Of a stretch of 64,000 bases of DNA, positions 10,569 through 22,598 are shown piece by piece. Where the stretch lies: positions 62,001 to 126,000 of the forward strand of contig NKYR01000008.1 in NCBI GenBank assembly GCA_003184365.1. Reading direction: 5' to 3'. The DNA is from Evernia prunastri (lineage: Eukaryota; Ascomycota; Lecanoromycetes; Lecanorales; Parmeliaceae). Each line of letters starts with the position of its first letter. The first letter of the stretch is position 1. Position numbers and translations under genes: made by a program. Below the pieces are notes generated by a model, which ran no database searches, was not told the DNA's origin, and saw nothing but the letters and a program-made list of their open reading frames with translations.

Positions 10569-12153
10569 ATGGATATTCTTCAGGTAATCTGCCATCATCA
10601 AGTGTTACTATCTCCATAAGCTAACGACAACCATAGCGTCTAGGGTGCTTCCTCGACAGGCCTGGTTTTCCATGGAAGAAGCTCATTGTCGGCTTTTCCC
10701 TCGCCGAATACCTGTTTGAAAGCTTTCTCTCGGCGCGCCAGTATAGGGTTTTGCAGGAGAAGAAACCTCCGAAAGCACTTGAAGGAGAAGTCTCACAAGA
10801 GGTGTTCGACAAGAGCCAGGTACGTGAGGATAACTCTCGGTAAACATAATCTAGGCTAACGATGTTTTTCTGTAGGCATACGGTCGCGCAAAAGCGAAGT
10901 TCGGCTTCGTCGCCAGTCTTTACAGCCAAGCGCAAAACTATGGAATCATCTACTACGATCTGCTTCCCAAGCTATGGGGCCTGACAGGCGTCTGGCTCAC
11001 TCAATATGTGCCTGCCAAATACCAAGGCGAGATCGTACATACCTTGATCTTCTTCTTCACGTACAACATCATCACAACCGTCTTAAGTATACCGACCTCC
11101 TACTACAGCACCTTCGTCTTGGAGGAGAAATATGGATTCAACAAGTCGACAGTGAAGCTCTGGGTAACGGACATGATCAAAGGCCAGGCTCTGATGGTGG
11201 TCTTTGGAGCACCGTTGCTTAGTGGATTCTTGGCTATCGTGCAAAAGACGGGCAACAGCTTTTTCTACTACTTGTGGCTGTTCTCGGTCGTTGTGTCGCT
11301 CTTCGCGATTACCATATACCCGATCTTCATCTTGCCCCTTTTCAACAAGCTATCACCGCTCGAACAAGGTCCTCTGAAGACTGGCGTTGAAAACCTGGCT
11401 AAGAGATTAAAATTCCCGCTGAATTCGCTCTATGTGATCGACGGTAGCAAGCGAAGCGCTCACAGCAATGCATACTTTTACGGTCTGCCATGGAAGAAAC
11501 ATATTGTTATCTATGATACCCTAATCGAGAAGAGCGAGACGGAAGAAGTTGTTGGGGTGTTGGCACATGAGCTTGGACATTGGAGTCTTGGGCACACGAC
11601 AAAATTACTTGGGATCTCGCAGGTAAGTGGTTAGCCCAGTGAACAGTACACCAAATTCTGACTTTTACTAGTTTCACACATTCTATATCTTCGCCCTCTT
11701 CTCCGTCTTCATCAACAACCGCTCCCTCTACCAGTCCTTTGGCTTTCACAAAGAGTTCCCCATCATCATCGGATTCATCCTCTTTTCTGACGCCCTCGCA
11801 CCCATGGACACGGTAGTAAAGTTGTTGATGAACATCCTCAGTCGGAAATTCGAATTTCAAGCTGGTCAGTCTTCCAATGCTAGGGATTTCGATGAACCAC
11901 ACTGACACTGTTACTAGACGAATTTGCGGTGAAGCTTGGCTATTCCAAAGATCTTGCCAGCTCCCTCATCAAGCTGCAAATCCAGAACCTTAGCACCATG
12001 AACGCTGACTGGATGTATGCGAGCTACCACTTCTCACATCCTATCCTGCCGGAAAGGCTCGGAGCGCTTGGTTATTATGGTGGCGAGAAGAAGGGTGACG
12101 CGAAGAGGACGGATGATGAGAAGCCGGTCAAAGCTTCAGATAGAGAGCTATAG
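10569..12153 (+). CDS. STE24: CAAX prenyl protease 1 (zinc metalloprotease Ste24)
   Basis: Five exons: 10569-10583, 10637-10819, 10876-11622, 11672-11864, 11918-12153, giving 457 residues (yeast Ste24 has 453). The first exon codes only for MDILQ. Ste24 is an ER/inner nuclear membrane multi-span protease that cleaves prenylated CAAX proteins and a-factor precursors. The zinc motif HELGH is at residues 297-301, inside VVGVLAHELGHWSLGHT. The downstream acidic ligand is probably the Glu in the DEFAVKLGYS segment after exon 4. Several strongly hydrophobic spans precede the motif (YYDLLPKLWG, HTLIFFFTYNIITT, YYLWLFSVVVSLFAIT). The C-terminus is hydrophilic with many Lys and Asp residues. Confidence 0.95.
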
Positions 12154-12206
12154 CGTCCCAAAAGTTCTGTCAGTTATCGAGCCTAGGATCTGGATTTTGA
12201 AATAGA

Positions 12207-12827
12207 TCATGTGGAGGAATGTCTGGTGGAGCCTTGTTCGGCATCCTTCTCTCTCTGCCTTCGCGCATTGTTCTCCGTTCGTAATTTTTTGAGCCTCTCC
12301 TTCTTCGCCTTTTTCTTCGCTTCCTTGTCCTCAGAACCCCACGTAGTTATCACACGGGGTACAACCCCACCCTCCTCTTCGAAGCCGCCGTCAACAGCAT
12401 TGTCCCTCTTCCCAATATCCCCCTGCACGACCTCCTGCTGCCTCTCAAACTCCGCTTTATCCTGCCACTTGCCCTGCATCTCCACATCTCCATGCTCTAT
12501 AGGAGCCGTGTACCCGCCTACATCCTCAGCTACACCATCAGGCATCAATCCCGGCAGCCCATCCCCCCCGTACTTCCGAAACGTGACGTCTTCCCCCAGA
12601 TTCTCTCCCCGGAGCCCAGCTTCCACCCGTCTGAGATTGTGCAGCACGAGGCCCGCATTGGGACCTGATGATGTCGCGACGGGCCCGTGCTCTGTGAGGT
12701 GAGCGCTGGGGTGGAGGGAGGGGTCCGTGGTCGTGGCTTCGAGGTAGGCGGACAGGAGGGAGAGGGCTTGGGAGGTGGAGATGGGGGTGCTGGAGTGGTG
12801 GACGGCGGGTGGGTAGGCGGTGGTCAT
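12207..12827 (-). CDS. Conserved-looking small protein with basic coiled C-terminus, function unknown
   Basis: Single-exon frame, 206 residues. The N-terminal half has a structured look: SQALSLLSAYLEATTTDPSLH, then NAGLVLHNLRRVEAGLRGENLG (about residues 18-80). The C-terminal 40 residues are a Lys/Arg/Glu-rich helix (EAKKKAKKERLKKLRTENN) typical of nucleolar or nucleic-acid-associated proteins. I believe similar short proteins occur in other filamentous ascomycetes, but I cannot assign a function. It is convergent with STE24, with only 53 bp between the stop codons. Confidence 0.65.
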   Translation of the reverse strand: MTTAYPPAVHHSSTPISTSQALSLLSAYLEATTTDPSLHPSAHLTEHGPVATSSGPNAGLVLHNLRRVEAGLRGENLGEDVTFRKYGGDGLPGLMPDGVAEDVGGYTAPIEHGDVEMQGKWQDKAEFERQQEVVQGDIGKRDNAVDGGFEEEGGVVPRVITTWGSEDKEAKKKAKKERLKKLRTENNARRQREKDAEQGSTRHSST

Positions 12828-13772
12828 TACGAGATATTATCTGTGTTAGCGGGCTATGTCAAATCCCACCGGCTATGGCGAATGGAGAAGAAGTTGAAAA
12901 GGATTCACCAGCTCGCTATGATATTTTTCGGGAGGCGCGCTTGGCGCCCCAAAGTCATCGGCTCTCACCCCGTTTAGGGTGGGGGACCCCCCCCCCCCAA
13001 AGAACCCCGCCTACCTCGGACGCAATTATAGCCTGATATTTATCGCTATTTAGTCTCTACTCTAGATGGTGCCTTCATTCCCCTCTTTCCTAAACTCTTA
13101 TTGTAACCCGCCTCTCTTCTGCAACATGTGCAATTCCATCCTGACTCGACATCGAAGGACAATTACACCTTCTAATCCAACGGGTTTGCACGTCTTCGAC
13201 CTACTGTTGGAGCATAATCCAGTAGAGTAAGGGCTGATCCTATTTGCTGGCCTTATCACTCTTGTTGACACAGCCGTCCGTTCAAGAATGTCAAGGCTGT
13301 CAAGGAGGCTCCCAGGAAGATTTGTCCTCAGAATCCTTTTTGGCCTAACAAACAACAGTCTTAACCTTGTGAGCTGTCAGCTTGAAGGGGCAACTTTCGA
13401 CTTAGCCTTCCAGGGAGTACTGTGCTCTATTTTCGTACATTTAACCATCAATGCTTGTTAACCTACTTTGTCGAAGGTTGCTGCCTCAAACCAGAGCGGT
13501 AGCCTTAGGGGCCTCGACCTCTCGTTGGAGTTTCATAAGTAAGCTCTCTCTCTCTCTCTCTCTCTTGTAATTTCTTGTCACCATGCCCTAATACTAAATC
13601 CAACCGTATCATGGGACCGTATCCTTGATGATCTAAAGCAATCATGACATACTTCGTAAATACGCACCTCCTTCGTTCAAGCTTCAAAGCAAGGAGATTT
13701 GTAACGTCCGTCATCGCTACATCTCTTCCACAATCATTAGCTGTACAAGAATGAAAAGACATCGTTGAGGCA
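12828..13772. other. Intergenic with poly-C run and CT microsatellite
   Basis: No supported gene. It contains a run of 12 C at 12987-12998 and a (CT)n tract at 13544-13565. The frames present have no family signature. Confidence 0.5.
13544..13565. repeat. (CT)n microsatellite
   Basis: About eleven CT units in non-coding DNA between two genes. Confidence 0.9.
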
Positions 13773-14952
13773 TCATGCCATATCTTCTAATGTTTCTTCC
13801 GTAGTATCATTTTCAATCATTCTTCTGGACCTTTTTCGCAGATGACCCGTCTCAAGCGCGGTAAGAATACGCATCTCGAAGGGAGGACTTTGCCTTTTGC
13901 TGCCATCCTGGGACTCTTTTCTGTGCGCTAAGCGGTGTCGTGCGCGCTGAGAGCTTGAAAAGAAGTACCAAGCGCTCCATAACAGAAGTACTGCAGCCGT
14001 CAGGGGCGCCGTCACCGCCCAATATATCCAGAAGCGATCCGATACAACAGATGCACCCCGTGGCGCCTGCCAGTCAAGCAATGGCATTGAGAAGAATGAC
14101 TTGAGACCAACATTGTTAGCTTCATGATGACATTGGCAGACGAGTCCTGGCTGCTTACGGCAATAAACGTCCCTGGGAGAAAGATTATCGTTAATAGCGC
14201 GATCGATTTCATTGCAGAACTGTCTCTTCTAGCTGCCGAAGCAATCTCGCGCGAGTCAGCGGCGATTGACTGATTAACGATGTTGTCTCGCTGTGCTATC
14301 AGGTTCCATATCTGTTTTAAAGTTAAATTTGGCTCTGAGCAGAGAGTTAGTAAGACGATGGACTCACAGCATTATTGAGCTGTGACGTCCCGTCCGTTAT
14401 CAGCTTGCACTCTGCGATAAGTGCTTCATAATCATCCATCATTTCTTCCAGACGGTTTCCAACACGGGCACTTTCCTTGACGATGAAGTCTGTTCGAGCT
14501 TCTGGCACGGTTGTTTTGATGACTGCTGATTGACTCACCATCTGTTTGAGCCCTCTCCGAAATTTTACAAGGCCTTTTTCTAAAAAGCCTGTGTCCTGAT
14601 ACATCCCCAGTACCTCCCTCGTGGTTTTGTCGTAGTCAAGTGTGTCCTGCAAAGCCACAGGCCGTGCCCCCGGAGCGTGACTCCCATATTGACCTGTATG
14701 AGCATACAGTGTCACCAATTTACTCCAATTGTCCCTCGTCAATCTTTTGTGACGTCTAAGTTGTAGCTCAGCGAACAGCGCCGGCAAGAGTAGTGGGTGC
14801 CCTGCCGAGTGTGTCGTCATGTTGAGCCAGTCCGTCAAAATTTTGACGTCCTGCTCGTCACAACCATGGAAGAGAGCGTAAGCCATGCCAGTCGCAGCAT
14901 TCGCCGCAGCGGACATGGCAAGATCTCTTGACCATGAGTTGTCCATCCGCAT
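13773..14952 (-). CDS. CorA-like fungal membrane protein with two C-terminal spans
   Basis: Three exons on the minus strand, 14952-14368, 14311-14159 and 14099-13773, joining in phase to 354 residues. The order RRDSSAMKSIALLTIIFLPGTFIA, then SFFSMPLLDW, then RFWIYWAVTAPLTAAVLLLW is the two-helix ending of CorA-like fungal proteins (a cytosolic helical domain followed by two TM spans). The exon 2/3 junction falls inside the first hairpin (FIA|SFF). The first exon is helical and lacks the usual N-terminal segment. Further exons upstream, for instance around 15003-15050 next to a GTGTAAG-like donor, are possible. A true ion-transport role is not shown. Such proteins often accompany HET and kinase genes. 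Confidence 0.75.
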
Positions 14953-15231
14953 ATTAAAGCCTTAGGAAGATTCAGCACCCGTCGGCCATGGAAAGGTTGG
15001 GCTTACACCGAAAAGGATGAGGACATGTGGGCCCACTCAACATATTAGAAGAGAAGTGTAAGCCGCCTCTTAGTACTGTGCGCACGAATGAATGAGACAA
15101 GTGGAAGTGCTCAGAAAGGTTTCACGGGAGAACGGTAGGTGGCTAAGAGTTTCGGCGCCTGGATCATTAGGCTGGATCGAGGCATCACTTGCCCGATACG
15201 AGATTCTGATAGAATTAGGTGTCAAACATGA
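14953..15231. other. Spacer between divergent CorA-like and kinase genes; may hold missing 5' exons
   Basis: Short segment between two genes whose N-termini both look incomplete. Candidate exon pieces exist on both strands, but none could be joined with confidence. Confidence 0.35.
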
Positions 15232-17109
15232 GTCAGACTAACGAAACTCACACGATACGCATGCCAGTATTCAGACTCCGGAACCAGAACGTGCATCAAG
15301 GTCGTGGAAAGATACGCTTTCTGTCGTTGCATCTACTACAGTCATGCTGTGGACAATTGTCCTGCTTATCGTAGACGAGGCCAAAGCGTTAAGACTCAAG
15401 AGGTATTGGTCGGTTACAGTTGTAGTCGCCATAGCTTTATTGGAGGTAATGGGGGAAAATACATCGCTTCTGGCGGTGGCTCGTCCGTGAGATCAGAATA
15501 TACTCAAGCAGGGAACGCGATCGGTGGTGAGAAGGATTGTCCGGAAGGAACCAATATCAAGGCTGCCTCCGATTCCGCACTCCGAAGCCAACTACTGGCA
15601 AAGTTTCAGAAAGTCATGGATACAGAAGAGGAATTCATCCCTGCCAGTGGTTTGGACGAAGTTTTGACCGACCATGCTATTAAAGAAGAGCTACGAAGCC
15701 ACGCGTTGGGGCATTTCTACTCCCATGTATCTCGACGTGCAAAAAGAATATTCGCGATCTTACTTATAATTCGGAAGTTGGGCGCATTGCATGATCTGAT
15801 CAAGGAAGATATGGGAGATGAGTTCTTACCACTAGCCATGTCAGCAATCAACTCGCCAGAGGACAATAAGCTTGGCTCGGTCTTCTTTACTTGGGAAATT
15901 GATACCAGGAAGCAGTTGTTCGAACTCCAATGGGCACTACTTGCTCCCGTGTTCGCTGAGGGAAGTCATCCGAAGCTTGATGATGATGTGAGATTGCCTT
16001 TTATCAAAACCGAACCGATTGCGAAGGGCGCATATGGTGGTGTTCATTGTGTGGAAATCCACGGTGATTACGAGAGATTTGAGGAGCCTGGATCTCCTAT
16101 GAGCCGAATTGTGAGTTCAATATTAGAAGCGACTACTAGAGGTCATTCTTTGACACGGAATAGAGTCACGTCTATGCGTTGAAGCAATTCACGCGAGGTG
16201 CAACAGACGTCAATCAACAAGCGTTTAATCGAGAGCTAAACCATTATGAGATCCATATGCTCCTCCGGTCATGGCCACATCATCAAGCTGCTAGCCACAT
16301 TCGAGCAACGAGGTCGGTTTTCTATGATTCTTCCTCTGGCCAAGGAAAACCTTCGTCAATTTTGGGCACATTCAAATCCGTCTGCGGTCTTGTCTGGTTG
16401 GTGTCTCGACCAGATGGCTGGTGTAGCCATTGCTCTTTCCTTTTTACATAACGATCTCTTGGGGCAAGATTCGCGACCGATGAGCGGTTATCACATGGAT
16501 CTTAAGCCGGAAAACATCTTGATTTTTGAAACAGATTCTTCCGCGACCCAATCCGTCTGGAAACTCAGTGATTTTGGCTCCAGCCAGTTTCGGCCAAAAG
16601 ATTGTAGACAGAAACTACCACCGCATCCTGGATTAGGGACTTATGAGCCTCCCGAGTGCCAATTAGACTTGCCTCAGTCACAAGCATATGACATGTGGTC
16701 TTTGGGCTGCGTCTTCTTCGAGTGTACAATTTTTCTGATAAAAGGATCAGATGCCATTGAAGCATTCGCAGAAGACCGACTGAATGACGTGGAAGTCTGC
16801 GACACCATCTTCAAGGACGACTATTTCTTGACTATGGAATTCAATGAGTCCGAAAAACCTATGAAAGCCACGCTTCGCCCTGCTGTAATTAGATGGATCC
16901 GTGACCTTCAGCGCAACCCAGATTGCAATGAGGCAATCTCTGGGCTCTTGCATTTGATTCAAGGAGCCCTACTTCAGGTGGACCAGAGCAGACGGATAAA
17001 GGCTTGTCATGTTAGCCAAAGACTAGAGTTGATAGATGGTACCGAAATTAATTCCTTGACTCAGGATCCTAGCTGGATCCACAGGCTACGTCCGAGGCAC
17101 GAGTCGTAG
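15232..17109 (+). pseudogene. Protein-kinase-domain gene with +1 frameshift, 5' end unresolved
   Basis: The frame opens at 15232 after an in-frame TGA. Exon one runs to 16110 and carries a Cys/His segment (CRCIYYSHAVDNCPAY, then VGYSCSRH). The kinase N-lobe follows (EPIAKGAYGGV). An intron at 16111-16163 (GTGAGT..TAG) joins to SHVYALKQF, which supplies the lysine. At about 16262-16265 the frame shifts by one base: EIHMLL is in frame 1 and GHGHIIKLLATFEQRG in frame 3. The rest, to the stop at 17107, is complete: HMDLKPENIL catalytic loop, LSDFGSS, GLGTYEPPE, YDMWSLGCVFFE. HRD is HMD here. The rest of the domain is well preserved, so this is either a recent break or a sequencing error. The start codon was not identified. 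Confidence 0.7.
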
Positions 17110-17159
17110 AGACTGAAGACTGGTCCTGAGAATGGAGACAGGTCTTCTGCTCAGTGCAC

Positions 17160-17786
17160 ATGGGTAGCCAGTGTTCTTACAGACGTTCTGGCACTCTAAT
17201 GACATCTTTGGGCTCGGATACTTCCATAGTTGCTATTACTAGCACTCTATTTTACTGTCTTCACTACCAACTAACGCTAAAGCAACTCCAAGCAGAGCCT
17301 CGCAGTGCTTTCCATAGCGTCGATGAGATCCATGTGGGGCCAAAGCTGCAGTCTTGTCGGTATCTTCGCGCCTACATTGACGAGGTAATGCGCCTATTGC
17401 CATCCTTTGGGGACCTCCTAGCCCGTCAAGCATTCCCTGGCGGTATCCTCGTCGACGGAGACTTCTTCACCCTTGGTACTGAGATCGGTACTCTAATATA
17501 CGCTATGTACCACCAAGAGCGTTATCATTCAGATGCTTTTTCATTCAACCCTGAACGTTGGATGGTAGGTCAAGGTGTCTCGGACGTGGATGTTGCGTGA
17601 GAGCACTCTGCGTACTTCTCTGTTTGTGTTCGAGATGAGACTGTCGGAGACTGCGAAGGCGGTGCATAGATATAAGCTCGACGCAAGAGGGAAAAGCCGT
17701 GAAAAGAATTCCATGTCTTCGACAGCATCATTGCCATTACCGATGGGCCAATGGTTGAGTTCAGATCGAGAGTACATTTGGAGTAA
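17160..17786 (+). pseudogene. Decayed cytochrome P450 relic
   Basis: Only the C-terminal half of a P450 is recognisable. Visible in order are SLGSDTS (I-helix threonine region, about 17206), YLRAYIDEVMRLLP (K-helix ExxR) and FNPERW (PERF region). The frame then stops at 17600. A second frame resumes with FEMRLSETAKAVHRYKLDARGK. A third frame, from about 17711 to the stop at 17786, reads FHVFDSIIAITDGPMVEF. The heme-binding cysteine loop that should lie between the PERF region and the L-helix is absent, the first 250-300 residues are missing, and at least one frameshift is present. It cannot encode an active enzyme. It lies 50 bp downstream of the broken kinase gene. Confidence 0.8.
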
Positions 17787-18902
17787 TCACGCCGCTTATC
17801 TACGCGTTTCTTACACTTGATCACCAATAACTTTCTTCATGGGAAAGCCCAAACTTGACTGAAATTTGGACGATTACTCTAGAGCTATTTTTTGGGTATA
17901 TGGATGGTTGAGTGTTACGAGAGAAATCTATCTAAGAGGAGCTAGCCATAACCTGTTTGTGCCAATCAGATGTAGGAGATTTTACCCTTCAGCCGTATAC
18001 ATACTGGCGCGATTTTTTTGGTCGTTCTCTTCTGCTTGCTTCCTGATCTTTTCGGTATCTCGCCCGAGGTGTAACAAGCCTCTAAGTATCATCCAAATAG
18101 AAATCGGCCTATTGCTATTGCTTGGGTTCTTAGCAATTTGCATGCGACAGTGGCACAGTCAGAGGTGTCTTTTGCGAGGTCACATGTCAAAACATTAAGC
18201 GGGCCAATTACCATTCCACGCAACTGGTTCTAGATGGCCTGTACGATGACGATAGGATGGGCGGGGGAATACTAAACCCCTCATTACCACACTGCCACAA
18301 TGCATTTTTCCAGCTGAATATATGCATGGGACCCATCAGAAACTTGAAGTGCATAGGATCTTCTGCATGCTAAACCTCAATTGGTTTTCAGACTAGCACG
18401 TCGAATATCTGGAAACCTCTATATTTGTTGATCTGAACATTTCAGCTACGGAATTTGGTCATTACCAGCGCCCACAACCGCACATCGCTGTAAACGTTTT
18501 GCTCGCCGCTCCCATCCAGGCAGCCTCTTGCCATCTTAAGGATTCCACCACTGTTGTTGGTCCACATAGCTGGTCCTGTCGCTTTCCTACCTGCCTCATT
18601 TGTGCTTAAGACCGGTATTATTGAGAAGGCTTCAGCTAGGCGGAGACTTCAGCAGCACTCATAGGCTCGATCATGTTGGGCACCGGAATGTTTGCTTCCG
18701 TTCAACGTTGGATCGGATGCCATACATGATGTTGGGATATTCGGCGCCGATCTTCGTATTGGTGGACCCTATCCCCAGTTGTAGAGGTCTCTTGTGATTA
18801 TAAGAAGAGCAAGTCCTACAGTCTTCATCTTTTCCTTGTATCTGTATCTGCCTTGCTTCTTCTACTCCCTTTCTTCCTCTAGGCTCTTCGAATACTTCCA
18901 GT
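17787..18902. other. Intergenic upstream of the tungstate-binding/hemopexin gene
   Basis: About 1.1 kb with only scattered short frames. The last 100 bp before the ATG at 18903 is pyrimidine-rich, as is common near fungal transcription starts. Nothing else recognised. Confidence 0.45.
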
Positions 18903-20868
18903 ATGACGTCCAGCCCAAACGTAACACCAGCTGTGGTGGCCAATGCTGTATATCATTATCCAAATCCTCCAGTTGCTCTTAAGGTCGGGACCGGAGGGGC
19001 TGGTCAGAGCGGCCTTCTACTAGCACTGGCAGAAGAATTCATCAAAGTGTAACGCTCCATGACTATTGCCAAAGTGCGCAAGAGAAGTAGCTAATGTGCC
19101 GTTTGCCTAACATAGCTCGACTCAAGAGGGAAAGTGTCCTTCGTTTGCGATTGAGTGGTACACTTCTGACACATCCGCATCGATTGAATACCTTCGCAAA
19201 AAAGTGGTCGATGTTGGGATCACTTACCATGCAGTCGCGGAATACACTGCTTTGGAGGAAGGCGTGGTTGATAGAGTTGAGTATGTCTGGAGAGATCATT
19301 GGATGCTTGTCGGTATGATTTTCTTTCACCATGCGCTCGTCTCTCCCCATGGATGATAAGATCTTGATCTTGTCCATGCCGTATTGAGAATATTCTCATA
19401 TGAAATGTCATTATGCTTTCTGAGAAATCGCACCTACGCAGGCTGACAACTCTATAGGCCCCAAGACCAACCCAGCCGGACTTTCTACCAATGGCAGGTC
19501 GACGGTATATTCGGTTCTCACAAAATTGTTCAGTGCCATGGAAGATAGCAAAGACTCGGAAAACCCCATCAAGTTCTTGTCACGGTACGTGATTGCTTTC
19601 AATTACCAATGAGAAGTGTCGTTGAGATATTAGCAAATTATTCAGCATCTATTTACTAACCCCTCGTCTTGCAGATTTGACAGCTCGGCATCTAATATCA
19701 CCGAGTCAACCCTTTGGGGAACAATTGGTCAAACACCATGGGCGCCACCAGTCTCACCATGGTACCACATGTTGACCGACTTCCCCTTTCAGGCCATACG
19801 CAAAGCGGCTGATCTAGGTGAATACACGTTGACAGATCGCGGCACCTGGTGTGCAATTGAGTCGACCGTCCGAGAAAAATTGGCAGTATTTGTATGTAGC
19901 CTCAAGCCGCCCATGCTCTTTTCACCGAGACCTTTGATCATGCTTCCATTCCGAGTTTACAGCTGCAAGGCTGAGTGTGTTGGATATAGGCCCAAGGCGA
20001 GGACGATGAAAATGATCCTCTTCTGAACCCGGCACATTTACTGGTCGGTACTCACGCCGAGAACAAAGACATGGCGAATAAGTTTGCGGACTGGATGGTC
20101 AAGCCCGATGGCGGTCAAAAAGTGATCAAGGAATTCCGAAGGAACGGCTACGATTTATACACCACCGCGCCTAACATAAATCCTTTGGACAGAGTCAAGC
20201 ACCTCCTCCAACCCGAGCCCCAGTCTTACAGAGCCGTCGTGCAGTTACCGCAGTCTCCGAATGAAATGTACTTCTTTAAAGACGACCGCTACGCGCGTAT
20301 TGATGTGGTCAAAGATAGTCTTTCATACTCCGTCAAAGCGATTCGCGACACTTGGAAATCACTGACAGCTGCGGAGACTGGATCCGTTGATGCGACCCTT
20401 CCAAATCCAAAGGAGAACAACCAAACATACTTCTTCTTTGGGCCGAAATGTGCCATCATCGACATGCAGAAAGACGAATTTCTCGGAAAATTCAACACCC
20501 CAGACAAATGGAAGACTCTAGGATCATATGATTTCAGCAGCATCGACGCAGCACTGCCATGGGTGTTCCGCGGGGACGCCAACGCCGCCGTGTTCTTCTA
20601 CGGCTACAGATGCATCTGCATCGACCTTGCGCGGGACGAAGTCTACTTCGAAGCCACGGACATCACCACCCGCTTCCCCGCCCTCAAGAAGGCACGCTTT
20701 ACGACCATTGACATGGCCGTCCTCAAACCGGGGACGAACAACAAGAAAGCTTACTTCTTCTCCGGTAAGGAGTATGTGCTGGTGGACTTGGACATCGACT
20801 CCCTGGATTGGGGCCCAGTGAATGTCAGGGATACGTGGATGTCTTTGCGTGAGGCGAATTTCTATTAG
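18903..20868 (+). CDS. Fusion of TupA-like tungstate-binding (PBP) domain with hemopexin-like repeats
   Basis: Five exons: 18903-19048, 19116-19312, 19458-19584, 19675-19891, 19990-20868, giving 521 residues in phase. Residues about 30-280 match the bacterial tungstate-type ABC-transporter solute-binding fold: KVGTGGAGQSGLLLALAEEF, VVDVGITYHAVAE, WRDHWMLVGPKTNPAG, SRFDSSASNITESTLW, YTLTDRGTWCAIE, and NPAHLLVGTHAEN with ADWMVKPDGGQKVI. Residues about 290-521 contain four hemopexin-type repeats: EMYFFKDDRYARID, QTYFFFGPKCAIID with FSSIDAALPW, AAVFFYGYRCICID with FTTIDMAV, and KAYFFSGKEYVLVD. No signal peptide is evident, so it may be cytosolic. Oxyanion binding is inferred from the fold; no transporter permease gene is nearby. 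Confidence 0.85.
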
Positions 20869-21868
20869 GCATGCAGGCGCACTTCTTCAAGACGCTTTTA
20901 TGTTGTTAGGCGGCGAGGCGAGAAACTTGCTCCTCATGATATTCAAATGCCGTCGATGTCGCTTTATGAGTTGCTTATCCGGTTCACAATGGCGGATCTC
21001 TCGGGCACATGAATTTCTATGGATCTGTGTGATATGTCAAGATACATATTCGGACCCATAGCCGCCTCTATGTAATCCCTCCAATGCTCATGCGATTTAA
21101 TCGCCAAAACCATAGCTCTGGAAGTCCTCGATCACCAACAAAAATCTCAAATTCAGGTGGTCATTAGCATTATACGCTCTGATCCATTCAAGTCACTGGC
21201 TTTGTGAGAGCGCTCTACCAAAAAGCTCTCCTTGTTGGAATAATGAAATTCCCCCGGCTTATTAGGGTCAGCCACCCACTACGAGTATTACTCCATTTCA
21301 GCAATTCTTGCACCCTTATACCATGGAATAGTAATTCTTAAACACTGATCATCAAGTCTTAATGACTCGACCCACTCTACTTAGTACATCTAGAGGCGGT
21401 CAAGAGGTGATGTCCTTGCAGGTAGCTTCCCTTCACCAGCTCTGGCCACCGACAGAAGACGAAGGCCGGGCCTCGCTTAGCTGGCTTAGACTGGCGAGGC
21501 TTAAGAACTCGCAAAGAAGTTCGCTCGTGACATGAATCTCTCTGGCAAAAACAAATCGCAATTTATCAAATAAGATTGTACAGCATGATTTTTTTTTATC
21601 TCCGGACTTGATATTGTCTGAGCCTGATTAGACGGTAATATGTTGGTGTCATCCGCGGGTGCTTGCTAATTTCGCGAGCCATGAAACGGTTCAAGAACAG
21701 GGCACCAAAGGATTCAACCTCAGCCTCATTGGTTTCACATCTCGCCCAAATATTCGTACATAAACCACTTCCCCTCAAGGAACCTACGTCCTTGAACGAC
21801 TTGCTACCTTGGTTTCAAAATGCGCAACTTATGATTATTGGCCTAACAACGACAATCTCGACTCCCTT
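20869..21868. other. Intergenic, nothing recognised
   Basis: 1 kb without a credible coding frame. It includes AT-rich pieces near 21580-21600 (a run of T). It should contain the promoter of the downstream surface protein gene. Confidence 0.45.
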
Positions 21869-22564
21869 ATGTCTTTCTGCAGACTTGGGAATGCTCACTG
21901 CAGCACCATCATTTCCTTGCTCTTCTCAAGCACTCTTCTTCCGTCCTGCAATGGCTATGTGAACTGGATCTATCCGGGCGCGGAGACAAATGCTTTGGTG
22001 ATCTACAACTATATCGACACTGTGTATTTCACTTGGACGTCCAACATCACAGACCCATGGATGAACCTCTGGTGCGCGCCCAGCTATTCTAACACTCAGT
22101 CCCAGACACCAGGTAAGTCCTAGATCCACTGCAAAAAATGCCTTCGGATGAGAATAAGAAGACCGAGAAAAAGAATTCCAAAGAGAAAAAGCCACTGCTA
22201 AGATGTTAATTATCATCGCGCGCAAGATAGTCTACCACGCTCAAATGTCAACGAACGGCACAAAGCCTCAGTCCTTCCAGTATCCCGAGTATTACAACGG
22301 TCTCTGCCATATGCAGCTCGAGGATCTTTCCGGAGATGATTCTGAAAATACTCCCAAAGGAGATTTCAGGATTACATCAAATGACGCTGTGGCGCCACAG
22401 ACATGGGGTCTCTCCGCTATCAGCTTGCTCGGTGGAGGCTCTGATGGTACTGCATTAGCATCGTCATCGTTGACTGGGTCTTCATCGAATACTGTTGCAG
22501 TTCAACTCTCACCGTCGCCCTCATCATTATCGTCGTCATCATCATCGTCGTCATCATCGTCATT

Positions 22565-22598
<34 letters not shown>

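Noticed and set aside
12211..12702. Plus-strand frame antisense to the small basic-tailed protein
   Set aside because: Pro/Ser-rich shadow of the minus-strand gene; the minus frame has the structured N-terminus and helical basic tail.
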